Part shown: positions 44,534-57,426 of the stretch, piece after piece
How positions within the stretch are numbered: position 1 is the first letter of the stretch
How the letters are laid out: every line of letters starts with the position of its first letter
NCBI RefSeq assembly: GCF_000143415.4
Contig: NW_003314297.1
Span: 1,518,890 to 1,582,889, forward strand
Reading direction: 5' to 3'
Source of the DNA: Selaginella moellendorffii
Taxonomy: Eukaryota > Streptophyta > Lycopodiopsida > Selaginellales > Selaginellaceae
DNA length: 64,000 bases
The notes under the pieces: model-generated
Seen by the model: the letters and a program-made list of their open reading frames with translations, nothing else
What the model was told of the DNA's origin: nothing
Databases searched by the model: none
Translations under genes and position numbers: made by a program

Positions 44534-44610
44534 AGACCAGGAGGCGGCATCTTTTAGGGTTCTTCATTTTCACTCGGGTAGGTTTTTGGTGTGCGCCAAG
44601 AGATCGATCT
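44534..44610. promoter_or_regulatory. 77-bp bidirectional intergenic region
   Basis: Only 77 bp separate the start codons of PPR 1 (-) and RPT2 (+). It contains a TTTTAGGGTT motif (telo-box related) and no TATA box. Both 5' leaders and core promoters must overlap here or in the neighbouring coding sequence. Confidence 0.7.
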
Positions 44611-46220
<1,610 letters not shown>

Positions 46221-47216
46221 ATAGCCGTCCCAGCTTTGCAGGAGCGCACAAGAAGAGAAAAGAGTCACGCCGGGCAGTAGACAGCCGCCTGCAAAAGCAT
46301 AGGTATTTTACTCTCTCGCGCGCAGCACCGGCCTGGCTAGACTTTTCTTTTGAGCTTTCTTTATTTTCCCCTTGTTATAAGGCTTTCTCACTCGCACTTT
46401 GAAAGGCTAAAGCACGGTTTGAAAGCTCTGGTCCTGTGTAGGAGAGGAACGAGTCTCGCAACTCGAGACCACGGGGTCTACTGCTGCTATGCCGAGGAGC
46501 TCCTCGATCGCATTAAAGTAAGTGTTTCCTTTTGGTGCTGTTCCAATCTTTCGGCCGCTAGGAATCAGGAGAGATGGCTTTCACTTGACAGCCATTAAGT
46601 TCGAAGACTCACTGCCGAGTCGAAGAACTGGATCGAGAGAAAACAAGCGGAAAGAACGGTGGAAAACACTTTCCCGTACATGTCATAGTCGTGGCGGCAT
46701 CTAGGCCGTTACATCCTGTACGGTCGGATGTGTGTCAATACTTTCCTGGTACTGTATGTACGCATCACGGGCATATTCTGGTTGAGGCTGTATATTATTG
46801 CGGATGGGTTGATTGGCTCGCGTTGTTCTTCATTGAATTTATCCCAGAGCGAGCAAGGAAAGAGGGCGGGCGGTGTGACGTAAAAGCATATAGCTGGTGG
46901 ATGGATGCTGCTCGGGATTGAATTGCTCTTCTCGCTTTTCTCCTCTCCTGGCATTGATTTCCATCAAGAATCCGCACGGAAAGAGCAGGGCATTTTTTCT
47001 TTTCCCTTCCCTTTCGCTGGAGATCTCTCACCTCCTTGAATCACTCCCAGGTTTCGGTCCATCGTAGAGGATTTAATTGAATCGAATCGTGTCGCTGCTG
47101 CAATCCAGTCGCTCGCGCGAATCCGTGCGCCGATGCCCTGCGCGGGCATTTGTTGCGAGACTCTCTCGCCTTAAAGAGGGAAGACCACACAAACAGGGGA
47201 GAAGAAGAAGGAAGCA
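46221..47216. other. Spacer between RPT2 and PADRE 2
   Basis: This holds the RPT2 3' flank and the PADRE 2 promoter and leader. No gene or RNA is recognised. Confidence 0.45.
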
Positions 47217-48152
47217 ATGGGGAATTTGATGTCTTGCGTTTTAATCTGTGGAGCGATGGAGGTTGTCCAGGTGGTGAACACGAATGGCAGAGTAGAGCGG
47301 CTAATCCGCCCGATTCGAGCGGCGGAGCTCATCTGGGCGCAGGAGAAGTACAGAGCGGCGGCGCTGGCAGCAGGTCTAAACTCCATTCCCAATCCATCCC
47401 TCTCCATTCTTCCTTCTTCGTCCTCGTCCTCGTCTCCTCCTCGCTCATCGTCAACAGAGGAGGACAAGCTCAAGCTTGCCAAGTGCCTCAGCGCCGAGGA
47501 TTCCAATCCCAAATTCCTGCTGCTGCCGCTGGATCCCTCCGCCGCCACCACCAGGAGCTCCAGCGCCGAGGTGGGGTGCCGTGCCTACAAGTTCCAGTGC
47601 CACTCGCAGGAGAATGTGAGCGTCGCCCCCGCCGCCCATCAGGAGGCCAAGAGCTCCAAGCAGCAGCGGAGCCGTTCCAAGAGTGACGCTCAAGCTCCGC
47701 CACCCCCGCCCAAACCAGCGGCGGAGCAATCCACTCGCGGCGCCGCCAATCACCCGCCATTCCGGGTGAAGAAGGAAGGCGGGGTGACGACGCTGGTGGT
47801 TTCCAAGCGCTACTTGGAGCAGCTCTTGGTGGAGAAGGAGATGAAAGCGGCGGACGCGGTGGCGGCGGCGGATATTCTCCAAGATCACAACTATCTTCCG
47901 CGTAAGGTTGGTGGCGGCGGTGGCGCCGCCAAGCACTCGCGGAGATCTAGCAGGTCTTCTTCTTCTTGTGGTTCTTCCTCCGGCTCGTCTTCCGGAAGAT
48001 CGGGCATTTGGAGGCCTGCGCTGGAGAGCATCTCCGAGAGTCACAATGCGCATGGTGGTGGTGGAGATCAGATTGGTTCTGGTAGCCATAGCCATAGCCA
48101 CCACCACCACCACTACCACCACCAGCAGAGACAAAGCGTTGCGAGGAATTGA
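47217..48152 (+). CDS. PADRE (DUF4228) protein 2, His-rich tail
   Basis: A single-exon gene for a 311-residue PADRE protein, paralogous to 25602-26432. It shares MGNLMSCVLICGA (myristoylation and Cys), VERLIRP, FLLLPLD, FRVKKEGGVTTLVVSKRYL and SGIWRPALESISE. It differs in a longer RAAELIWAQEKYRAAAL segment and in a C-terminal tail with alternating Ser-His and then runs of His, which could bind metal ions. Central parts are Ser/Pro-rich and disordered. Function is inferred only from the family's link to stress and cadmium responses. The next-but-one gene is NRAMP B. Confidence 0.9.
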   Translation: MGNLMSCVLICGAMEVVQVVNTNGRVERLIRPIRAAELIWAQEKYRAAALAAGLNSIPNPSLSILPSSSSSSSPPRSSSTEEDKLKLAKCLSAEDSNPKFLLLPLDPSAATTRSSSAEVGCRAYKFQCHSQENVSVAPAAHQEAKSSKQQRSRSKSDAQAPPPPPKPAAEQSTRGAANHPPFRVKKEGGVTTLVVSKRYLEQLLVEKEMKAADAVAAADILQDHNYLPRKVGGGGGAAKHSRRSSRSSSSCGSSSGSSSGRSGIWRPALESISESHNAHGGGGDQIGSGSHSHSHHHHHYHHQQRQSVARN

Positions 48153-49326
48153 TCGCGTTCTTTTGGAACGATCGAGCCGACAGTTTTTAGCGATGGGCTG
48201 CTTGCTCCGAATCGATCGATGATCGGACTTCGTGAACATATGGCAACAAAAAGTTCGGTTCCTTTTTTTTTTTTTTGCTTCTCTCTCTCCTCTCTCTAAA
48301 ATCAGCTCTTTTGTAAATATCAAAGCTTATAGAACCTAGAGAATTTGGAGCCAGAGCTTATGATCTATAATATTTAGTATCTGTTCTTGTCTATTTCTCG
48401 CGTTCCTCTCGAGATCATTTTTTGTGTTCTTTTGGTGCTAACCATGTATTGCGTTGGAGAAATCAATCCAAAGTTATTGTCCATGTCTTGGCATTTGACA
48501 AACTGCGTTTCCTATGATTTACAGTACTTCGCATGGAGTGAATTTCTTGAGCTTTCCATCATGAAAACTTGGATGTTCCATCTATTATTCCTCCCAAAAA
48601 AATCTAGAGAATAGCTATTTTATTCCCCGGAAAAGATGAGCAAAATAAAAGGTGGTGGACCCGAACTTCCCTTTAAAGCTCAATCGCTCGCATGGACAGT
48701 GACAAATCGAATTTACTCTCAGTCCCCACACCCGACTGACGGCTAGTTTGGAGCCCAGGCCAATTGGCCTTTGGGTCGAGAGATTGTGATGGATCAACCA
48801 AGGAACTTACGGGATGAGATCAACACGCAAGAGAGAGCTTGTAAACTACATGTTGTCAAACGAACAAAACTGAGACCATGTGCTATATCATCAATTCCTG
48901 GTGAGCCATGAATTCTAATGCTATCTATACATTGCATGAAGAACAATACTCTAGAATTCATTACTATTTTCATGGCCTTGTTAGTCAAGATTCGTTGCTG
49001 GTCGTCCGGGGGGTTAAAATTGAGCGTACCGAGGAGTCAAAACAAAGAAGCCATGGGTACTCACTCAATCATTGACTTGCCCAGCCTAAAATGATTATAA
49101 AAACTATCATGAGTTCGTATGCATTGAAAATTCTACAAAAAGCCTTGCATTGCATCGTTTGGTGGACTGTCGACGTTGGCAAAGGCTTTAACCTCCAAAT
49201 GTGGTGTCTCTGTGGCTAGAGATATTTTCTGCAAATAGCAAAGCAACTTTTAGGTCAGAACAGGGGCCCTGCTTTTAGGGCTCTGTCTCTTTGTTTTGGG
49301 GCCTACATTTTTAGGGTTACTGTCCG
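48153..49326. other. Spacer between PADRE 2 and CCDC22
   Basis: About 1.2 kb without a supported gene. Short open frames here have no protein-like character. Confidence 0.4.
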
Positions 49327-51223
49327 ATGGAGGATGCGCAGAGGATTTTGCTCGAGGCGCTGGAGCTGGCTGGGATCGTGATGCCGCCGGGAGTGGCGTC
49401 TGTGCACGACATTGGCCCTGCTGCGCTCATTTCGATGTGCTCGCAGGCGCTGCGGATCATCGGCGGCGACGGATACAGGGAGGAGGTCTACATGCCTGGA
49501 TCTGTGCCACAATCGGTGTCGGTACGATTTAGAGTGTGTATGCAGCTGGCTGAGGGAGTGACGCAGCTCGGTTACCGCGAGAATCTTAACTTCCATCAGG
49601 TAAGCACATCGTGTTCAGTTTGTTTTGCTTGGACGTAGCACAATTCATGAGATCTCGTTCTTCTTTCCTTCGTGTTAGACAACATCAGAAGATAGAATTG
49701 CATGGCTGGTTTTTTCTTTTTCTTTGCAAGAAGTTGATTTCACTTTTGGCAGGAGCTGGTCGCAGTTCCTTTACCCAAACGAAACTGATGTGCACCGCCT
49801 CCTCCGGTTTCTACTCGAAAAGATTTCCAAAACAACGCCAAGCTCGAGTCATGGTCGAACAAATCGTAGACGGAAGAGTATGACGTCGAGAAAAGAAACT
49901 GGCACTTCTAACATTGATGCTGTGGTTAGACAAGCCTTGCTGGGGTGGTCTGACACAGAAGAGAAAGTTCTTCCTTATCGTACGTTGGGCAACGACTCGG
50001 ATGATGACGCTGAGAATGTTTCGTCGACTTTCAGTTCAGAAGATCCAGGGGGAGATGGTCGTACAAGCAAAGAGTATGACGGCCAGCCCCGAATCATCAC
50101 CGGAGGAAAGTTTTTGGAGATGACCCCAGACAAGGAGAAGCTCTATATCGAACTGCTGAGCGAGTTGAAAGAAACTCAAGGAAAGGTAGCCAAACGAACT
50201 TTGTGCTGTAACTGCTTTTAAGCTTGTGCCTTACCGCTCTGGTAGATTGCAAAATACGAGAAAGATAACTCCGAAGGCTACGTATCGGTTGCCGAGGAAG
50301 AGAAGAAAGCTCGGCTCGCTGAGGATGATTTACTGGTTTTGCAACAGGCTGTTAAGCTGATAAAAAGCTGCTCAAGTCCGCACTCGGCTCTGGAGAAGCT
50401 CGAGTCTGATATAGAGACGAGCCAGAAATCTTTTGATCTTGCACAAAAGCATTGGTACGTGCTCAATATTTTGTTAAGCCATTTCAGATTTGTTTTCCAT
50501 TCAGGGAAATGGGGAAGGAGCATTACGAGAAAGAAATAAGTGATTCTCAACGCTCGCTGGAAATATTGTCAAATCAATCGACGACGATTCTGGAGGAGAA
50601 AATGTTGAAAGAGATAGAGGATATCTCCTTAAAGGTCGCCGCAAGGTACCACCGTTTTCTTATTGTAGCCGTGTAAGCAAAAACTCAACGACAGGAAAGA
50701 AGAGCTGGCATCGTTGACGACAAGGCTTGCTAATTGTCCCAAGCAGGCGCCGAAAGGCAGCTACGTCCGTCGCATCACAGAGCTAGTGAAGAACAGCAAA
50801 AAGCAAGAGACGGATGTGACAAAGATCATTCACGAGACACGCATTCTTCAGAGAGATTACAATGCGACACAAGAGCGGCTTGGGAGAATCCACCTCCTGG
50901 TTGACGAGCTCATCTTCAGGTGCGCTAAAGTCTCTGTAATGCTAGTGTTTTTCATAAACTCATGTATGACTTCGTCCAGGGACGCCAAGATTGAGCCGCA
51001 GTGCAGGCTGGCTTACAGGATCCTGAGCGGCATGCACGAGAGCTTTGGTGGCCTTGTGGAGAAAGTCCTTGAGATGGACAAGTTGGACCGGGAAATAGCG
51101 GACCTTGAAGCAAAGCTGGAAGGATGTGAGCAGGAAATCGCGGACATTGACAAAGTAAAGGACGATCTCAACGCAATTGTATCCGAGAACAAACTCCTGG
51201 AAACGAAGAGGAGAGGACAGTGA
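49327..51223 (+). CDS. CCDC22: CCDC22-like COMMD/CCC complex subunit
   Basis: A six-exon gene for a 503-residue homologue of coiled-coil domain-containing protein 22. Exons: 49327-49599, 49766-50185, 50246-50454, 50505-50645, 50695-50919, 50980-51223. The N-terminal calponin-homology-like part reads MEDAQRILLEALELAG, SVRFRVCMQLAEG, LGYRENLNFHQFLYPNE across the first junction. From about residue 210 to the end it is heptad-rich coiled coil, ending with KLDREIADLEAKLEG and KVKDDLNAIVSENK, as in the animal protein. CCDC22 joins CCDC93 and COMMD proteins in endosomal cargo recycling; the same job in this plant is inferred. The acceptor at 49765 was chosen because it alone keeps the frame into FLYPNE. 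Confidence 0.87.
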
Positions 51224-51632
51224 AAGCCGATCTTCCGGTATGTAGAATTTTACGCAATGCGGGAGACGCCTGTCCGGCAGTGAAGACGCACTTCCGTGGT
51301 GTCGTCTCATTTAAAGAACCGGACGCCATGATCAAAGGTATGATCTTTTAAGATGCATCAATGGATCGAGCTCCTTTCACTCACTTCTAGATTAAAAAGA
51401 AGGATTCGAAGTCATCGGTGGTGTCACTCTCCCAATTTTCAACACGCGCTCTACCATTGAGAATGAGGTACTTTAGTAGAAAAGAAAAAGGGCTAATGAT
51501 GTTACGCAATTAGGAGATGCTTGGGAAATATATGCTGTGTTAAGCCCTTTTTAGGGTCCTAATAGAGCTCTCTCTGTTTCTTTTTAGCAGCGCTGCCTCG
51601 GCGATTGGATTGGGAATTCCATCGATTTTCTG
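51224..51632. other. Spacer before NRAMP B
   Basis: CCDC22 3' flank and NRAMP B leader; nothing further is seen. Confidence 0.45.
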
Positions 51633-51674
51633 ATGAGAGCGTCCAATCCGCTCCATGACGAGGCGAGGCGGCAC

Positions 51675-51705
<31 letters not shown>

Positions 51706-53941
51706 GAATGGATCCCACTGACATCGATGAGCCGATGAAGAATCAAGTGGATGTAGTGGAGGTGAGCAATGCAGCTGTTCTCTCTTTCCTTGGTTCTTAT
51801 TTTGTTCCTCTGATCTTTTCTCCCTCTCTTCTCATCTCTGGATGAACACTAATTGATCAGAAAGAAGGATGGAGGAAGCTGCTAGCGTTTTTGGGGCCGG
51901 GGTTTTTGGTTTGCATCGCTTACATTGATCCTGGAAATTGTGAGCTTGGTTCCTTCGTTCTTTCCTTTCTTCGTTTCTTCGTTTTTTTTCTTCGTTTCCT
52001 GACAACGTTGCAGTCGAGAGCGATCTCCAATCCGGCGCGGAATATCAGTATGAGGTAGGCATTGCTAAATCTTGTTTCGTGAGTTATGTGACCTGAAATC
52101 CTTGCAGCTGCTCTGGATTATCTTGGTGGCTTCCGTGTCAGCTTTGATCATCCAGTCCCTGGCCGCGAATTTGGGTGTGGTCACTGGTAAAATGCACACA
52201 GTCTTGCTCAAGCACGCAAAGTGACTATTTCTTTATATTTCACCTTCCAGGGAAGCATCTCGCCGAGCACTGTAGGACCGAATATCCCAAGGTTGTGTCG
52301 ATTTTGCTGTGGATATTGGCCGAAGTTGCCGTCATATCAGCTGATATTCCCGAAGGTTCGTTTAGGCATTTTGTCTGCGTTGCAAAGTCAATGTTTGTTC
52401 CCTTCGTTTTTTCTGCCAGTCATAGGCACGGCATTTGCACTTAACATTCTGTTTAGTGTACCTATTTGGATCGGCGTCCTGTTAACTGGACTCAGCACAC
52501 TTCTCCTCCTGGCTTTGCAACAGTATGGAGTGAGTATTTTCAATTTGCGCGGCTTCTCTCCCGGTGATTTTGTTTAACAGCTTTTCGATTCTAGGTGCGC
52601 AAGCTGGAGCTTATTATCGCTGCACTGGTGATGATAATGACTGGATGTTTTTTTGCCGAGCTTGGTTACGCGAAACCAAATGCTGCACTAGTTTTGAAAG
52701 GGCTCTTTGTGCCTCAACTCAAAGGCGACGGTGCCACTGGGCTGGCTATTTCTCTCTTGGGGGCTATGATTATGCCACACAACCTGTTTCTTCACTCGGC
52801 ATTGGTTCTAACTCGAAGAATTCCTCGCTCTGATAAGGGAATCAAGGTAATTCAAAGTCTTCAAAGCTTCTAGCATGAACTTTCGTTTTTCTTTTATTTC
52901 TCATGTAGCAAGGATGCAAGTACTATATGTTTGAGAGTGGATTCGCACTTTTCTTCGCCTTTCTAATCAACGTATGTGTTATTGCTGTTAGCGGCTCGGT
53001 GTGTTCGCAACCAGATTTATCAGCCGAGAATAGAGCAAACTGTAATGACTTGGATCTAAACCGGGCCTCATTCCTCCTGCAGGTGCGTACTTCTTCATGG
53101 TCATTTGGAACTTTCTAAGTTTTTCTTCTTCTTTTTTTTTCTTTTTAACGGCAGAATGTGTTGGGACGTTGGAGTAAGATCCTCTTCGGCGTTGCATTGC
53201 TTGCCTCCGGGCAAAGCTCAACGATTACAGGCACATATGCCGGCCAGTACGTGATGCAGGGATTTTTAAACTTGAGGTTTAAACCTTGGATTCGAAACTT
53301 ACTAACCCGAGCGGTAGCAATTGTTCCAAGTCTAATTGTTGCGCTTATTGGTGGTTCTAGCGCTGCTGGACAACTAATCATCATTGTCTCTGTGAGTGCT
53401 CGTCTTCTCAAGTTTTCGATGCTTCTAACTGACATTCTGGTTTTCTAGATGGTTTTATCTTTTGTTCTTCCCTTTGTTCTTATTCCGCTGCTGAAATTCA
53501 CTAGTAGCAAAGTGAAAATGGGACCTTATGCTAACTCTTGGCCGGTAAGTGGAAGAACTGAGAACTGTATCCGCACTTTACGAGCATCAAACTGTGGTAC
53601 AGGTGATGTGCACAACATGGTTAATTGGTGGTGCTGTTATGTCTATCAATGTGTACTATCTTACCTCCTTGTTTGTGAAGTGGCTCATCAAGAGCTCCCT
53701 GGCAATGGGAGCTCAAGTGATGATTGGTATCCTGGTTTTTGGGATGATCCTTGTTTATTTGATTGCCGTGGGATACTTGGCATTTAGAGTGGACAGGGAG
53801 ATCACTTATCTGATTGTTTCCGACGAGCCAAGTAACATGGACCCGATTAACTTGGAAGAACTGGGCCACGGCCCATCGAGTGAGCTTCAACCGTTACCTC
53901 GGAAAGATATTATAGAGCTCCAGCTGCCGCGGGATGTATAG
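51633..53941 (+). CDS. NRAMP metal transporter B
   Basis: An 11-exon gene for a 546-residue NRAMP transporter, paralogous to NRAMP A. Exons: 51633-51761, 51861-51939, 52014-52054, 52108-52186, 52251-52355, 52420-52529, 52595-52846, 52909-53082, 53155-53391, 53449-53544, 53603-53941. DPGN (helix 1) and MPHN (helix 6) are intact, as are [19 protein letters not shown] and the C-terminal DIIELQLPR. The N-terminus has a run of ten Gln encoded by a CAG/CAA repeat (about 51675-51704). Its intron positions differ from those of A in several places. It should carry Mn, Fe or related divalent metals; membrane location is not readable. The start is the first ATG in the open frame, and MDPTDID after the Gln run is an alternative. 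Confidence 0.95.
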
Positions 53942-54629
53942 AGCGATGAGAACGAAAAAGCGAGATTATAATGAACTAGAAAATCAATAGCGACAAGAGC
54001 CTTCTCAATTCCAAGTCTGTATGAGGAAAGGGAGTACACACTATTTATGCTGCTTTGAAGGATCCAGGAAGAACACTATGGTTTTGTTCTTGCTGGATCC
54101 TAGCTCGAAACAAAATTGTCTACTTGTCTAGAGCACTCATGATGAGGATCCTGGCAGCAAACGAAGAAAAGAGGGTGATTTTGAGATTGAAACTCTTATT
54201 TCAATGAGACTTACCAGTTGCTAGTGGAGTGTTGCTGGGGCAATGGATGCTGTGATTCAGCTGTGGGTTGCGACAGCCTCTCTGCGATCTCCCTCACAAC
54301 TGCATCGGAAACATATAAAACCACGAGACAATTTCATCTCTCTTCTTACTTGTTCTCAGTGACTTCTTTGTCAATGTAGGTGATGGAGCTGCTGGCGTTT
54401 GAGATCCAATTAGCTTCTCAGATGGACTCATGCTGGGATCCAAGAACGATCTATCGAAGACTCAACTTTAACTGAGTTTGGGAAGAGAAACACCTGAAAT
54501 TTAAGTGGTCGGGCCAGCCGCCGCCGCCGCCGCCGCCACCAGTATCCGGCCGGCCGCCATATTTCGTCCTCATGCACATGTTGTACGGCAGATTGACATT
54601 GTGTACGGCATATCTTACAAAATCAAACA
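53942..54629. other. Spacer between NRAMP B and PPR 2
   Basis: 3' flank of NRAMP B and leader of PPR 2, with a GCC trinucleotide repeat at about 54519-54539. No other gene is seen. Confidence 0.45.
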
Positions 54630-56489
54630 ATGCTTGAGACAAACGTATGTAATCGACCAGATTTTCTTAGCCGCCAGAGGGCGAAACTTGAACAAGACAC
54701 CTTTCTTGCCAACCGTGCCATCCAAATGCATGGCAAATGCGGGCGCATCGACCGCGCGAAGAGGATCTTTGACAGTCTCACTCATCCAAACGTGTTCTCG
54801 TTGAACATTATGATTTCAGCATATGCCCAGAGCGGGCATGTGGCTCAAGCAAAGGCTCTGTTCGACTCTTTTAAGTTTCCTGACACGGTAACTTGGAATG
54901 CGATGTTAACAGCTCTGGTACAAGAGGGCCATTACGAAGAAGCAAAACAATTTTTTGACAGGATTCCTAATAGAAACCAAGTTTCTTGGAATGCCATGCT
55001 TACTGCATATGCCCAGGTTGGTAATGTAAACGAGCTTGAATCGTTCTTTCAAAAGTTGCCAAATCCAAACGTTGTGACATGGACAGTGATGGTCCAAGGC
55101 TATGCAAGATGTGGCCGTGTAGATCGTGCTAAATGGGTTTTCGATGGAATGCCTATAAAAAATGTGGTAGCATGGACTGCTTTGCTTTCCGCATATACCC
55201 AGAACTGGCATGTAGAGGACGCTAAGATAGTCTTTGATAGTATGCCAGTTCGGACTCTAGTTTCCTGGAACGCAATGCTATCCTCGTACGCAACTTCTGG
55301 CCATGCTTTTGAGAGCGACAACCTGTTCCAAAACATGCCTCTACACGATCTTGTTTCATGGACTTGTATGCTCCAATTGCACTGCTCAAAGGGGGACATG
55401 GATCGAGCAGTGGCAATTTTTGATCAAATTCCCGCGTTTGATATCATCTCCTCTAATGTAATGCTGACAGCACTCACGACGAGCAAAGACCAGTTTCAGA
55501 AAGCAATGGATCTCTTCTCGAGAATGGAGCTGAGAGACGCAAACTCGTGGGCTGCAATCCTCACGCTCTACACCAGGTCGGGAGAGTTAAGCGAAGGGAT
55601 GAGGTATTTCTATGAGAAAATGCCTGAACACAGTGTTAAGTCTTGGAACACCCTGTTGCAGGCAAATGCCGCAGCTGGAAACTTAGAAGAAGTCAACAAA
55701 CTCTTTTGGAAAATGCCTTTGTGGTCATTGGCATCATTTTGTAGCATAATAGTAGCAAACTCCTGCTGTGGAAGATTGGACAATTCTCGAGAAGTGTTTA
55801 CATCTATGCCCGAAAGGGACCTGGTTGCGTGGAATGTTATGCTCGAGTCATATGCCACTAATGGGCATCTCGAGCTTGCCAAGAACTTGTTTGATTCAAT
55901 GCCAGAATGGGATGTTGCGTCGTGGAGTAGTTTGATGGGAGCCTTCATACACACTGGAAATCTCACTGGAGCGAGTGAAATCTTCAAAGATCTTCCTCAA
56001 AGAAGTGCCGTCTTTTGGAATGCGCTGCTAGTTGCATTTGCCCGCAGTGGGGATCTGGAAGATGCCAAGAAGATCTTCGATCGCTCGCCCTCTAGAGATC
56101 TCGCGGCCTGGAACACAATGGCCGCGGGATTCAGCCAATTTGGTCGTGGCGGTGACGCGCTGGAGAGCTTCCATTCGATGCTACTGGAAGGGATGCGCGC
56201 GGACGAGATATCGGTGCTCCACGCGCTCATCGGATGCAATCACCTGGGCCTCGTCGAGAATGCGGGGCGGATCTTTGCTTCCATGGCGGCGGACCATCGG
56301 CTGGTTCCCTGGATCGAGCATTACAGCGTCATGGCGGAAGCTCTCGGTCGCTCCTGCGAGGCTGGAGCTGCGAGAGAGCTCGTGGATTCGATGCCCTATT
56401 TTCCGGATAGGAAGACGCTGGGAGGACTGGAGACGAGCAAATTAAATCCGACCGTCTCTAAGCTCGCATGCTTCTTGAATGAGTCGTGA
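54630..56489 (+). CDS. PLS-type pentatricopeptide repeat protein 2
   Basis: An intron-free gene for a 619-residue PPR protein. About 17 repeats fill it, with units such as DTVTWNAMLTALVQEG, NVVTWTVMVQGYARCG and IFDSMPERDLVAWN-like pairs, alternating in the PLS manner. The first repeat (FLANRAIQMHGKCG) is at residue 26, so the N-terminus is short and lacks an obvious transit peptide; the true start may lie upstream beyond a stop or intron. The C-terminus reaches the beginning of an E domain (AGAARELVDSMPYFPDRKTLGGL) and then diverges, so no DYW domain is present. Organelle RNA binding is inferred. The next gene starts 102 bp after its stop. Confidence 0.87.
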   Translation: MLETNVCNRPDFLSRQRAKLEQDTFLANRAIQMHGKCGRIDRAKRIFDSLTHPNVFSLNIMISAYAQSGHVAQAKALFDSFKFPDTVTWNAMLTALVQEGHYEEAKQFFDRIPNRNQVSWNAMLTAYAQVGNVNELESFFQKLPNPNVVTWTVMVQGYARCGRVDRAKWVFDGMPIKNVVAWTALLSAYTQNWHVEDAKIVFDSMPVRTLVSWNAMLSSYATSGHAFESDNLFQNMPLHDLVSWTCMLQLHCSKGDMDRAVAIFDQIPAFDIISSNVMLTALTTSKDQFQKAMDLFSRMELRDANSWAAILTLYTRSGELSEGMRYFYEKMPEHSVKSWNTLLQANAAAGNLEEVNKLFWKMPLWSLASFCSIIVANSCCGRLDNSREVFTSMPERDLVAWNVMLESYATNGHLELAKNLFDSMPEWDVASWSSLMGAFIHTGNLTGASEIFKDLPQRSAVFWNALLVAFARSGDLEDAKKIFDRSPSRDLAAWNTMAAGFSQFGRGGDALESFHSMLLEGMRADEISVLHALIGCNHLGLVENAGRIFASMAADHRLVPWIEHYSVMAEALGRSCEAGAARELVDSMPYFPDRKTLGGLETSKLNPTVSKLACFLNES

Positions 56490-56591
56490 TCCAACGGCTC
56501 ATGTAGTTCCTTGCTAGGGCTCTAGAGGGATTTGTGCTGGAAGAGCTCTAGGTTGGATAGATCTGTGGCAGCAGACATTAGATCCAGAATC

Positions 56592-57357
56592 ATGGCGTCG
56601 GGCCTCACGGCCACGGAGCTCTCCACAGTCGGCGGCATCGCGACAGTGTCGCTGCTCCATTCTTTCATCCCCACGCACTGGCTGCCCTTCTCAATCGTCG
56701 GGCGCGCACAGAAGTGGACGATTTCGCGAACGCTGCTCGTCAGTAAGTAGAAATTTCTGGATCCGAGCGTATTGAATTCGTTGCTCGATCGCAGCGGCGC
56801 TGGGAGCAGTGTGTCACGTAATCTCCACGGGGCTCCTGGGTTTCACAGCGATTACCATGGCCAACACCATCGCCGGCGAGGAGACTGTCCACACGCTGGC
56901 GTCGTTCCTCCTGATCTTCCTGGGCGCTGGCTACGTGATCCTCTTCCTGCTCGGTAAGGGCGGCCACAATCACTCACACAATCACTCCATGGAGAAAATG
57001 GCGGTGGCGGGATTGATCCTGGTGCCAACGCTGTCGCCGTGCGCCACGACCCTGCCGGTGTTCCTAGCAGTGGGCAATGCGTCGCGGGGATTCATCGTCC
57101 TCGCCATGGCCGTGCTCCTCTTCAGCACTCTGGCCGTGATGCTCACACTCGTCGCCCTCTCCTTCTATGGCGCCAGTCAGTTCAAATTCCACTGGTTTGA
57201 GCGCTACGACAAGGCGCTCGTCGGCGCCGTGCTGTGCCTGGTGGGGATTCTCACCTATTTCTTCCACGATCACGATCATCACGTCAGCCACCAGCATTCC
57301 TCGATCGAAGGCACCGTCGCGGCCTTCGACCGCCTCCAGAGGAAAATTCTCAATTAG
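56592..57357 (+). CDS. Multi-pass membrane protein, His-rich, NiCoT/UreH-like
   Basis: A two-exon gene (56592-56742, 56795-57357) for a 237-residue membrane protein of a conserved plant family often left unnamed. About six hydrophobic segments are visible, starting with TVGGIATVSLLHSFIPTHW. Two histidine clusters stand out: HNHSHNHS between segments and HDHDHHVSHQHS near the C-terminus. GLILVPTLSPCATTLP resembles the conserved helix of nickel/cobalt and UreH/SulP-like metal carriers. Metal transport is therefore a guess supported by the His clusters and fold similarity, not by a sure motif. The ATG at 56592 gives MASGLTATEL; an upstream in-frame ATG at 56532 would add 20 residues. Confidence 0.75.
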
Positions 57358-57426
57358 GGTTCATCCGGGCGGCTTCCTAGCCGTCCGTTTTGTAATTTAA
57401 TCCAGCGGCTCACATCGCGTTGAGCC

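Noticed and set aside
43472-44557. 361-codon open frame on the plus strand
   Set aside because: It is the antisense of PPR 1, GC-rich, with no family features; the PPR frame explains the sequence.
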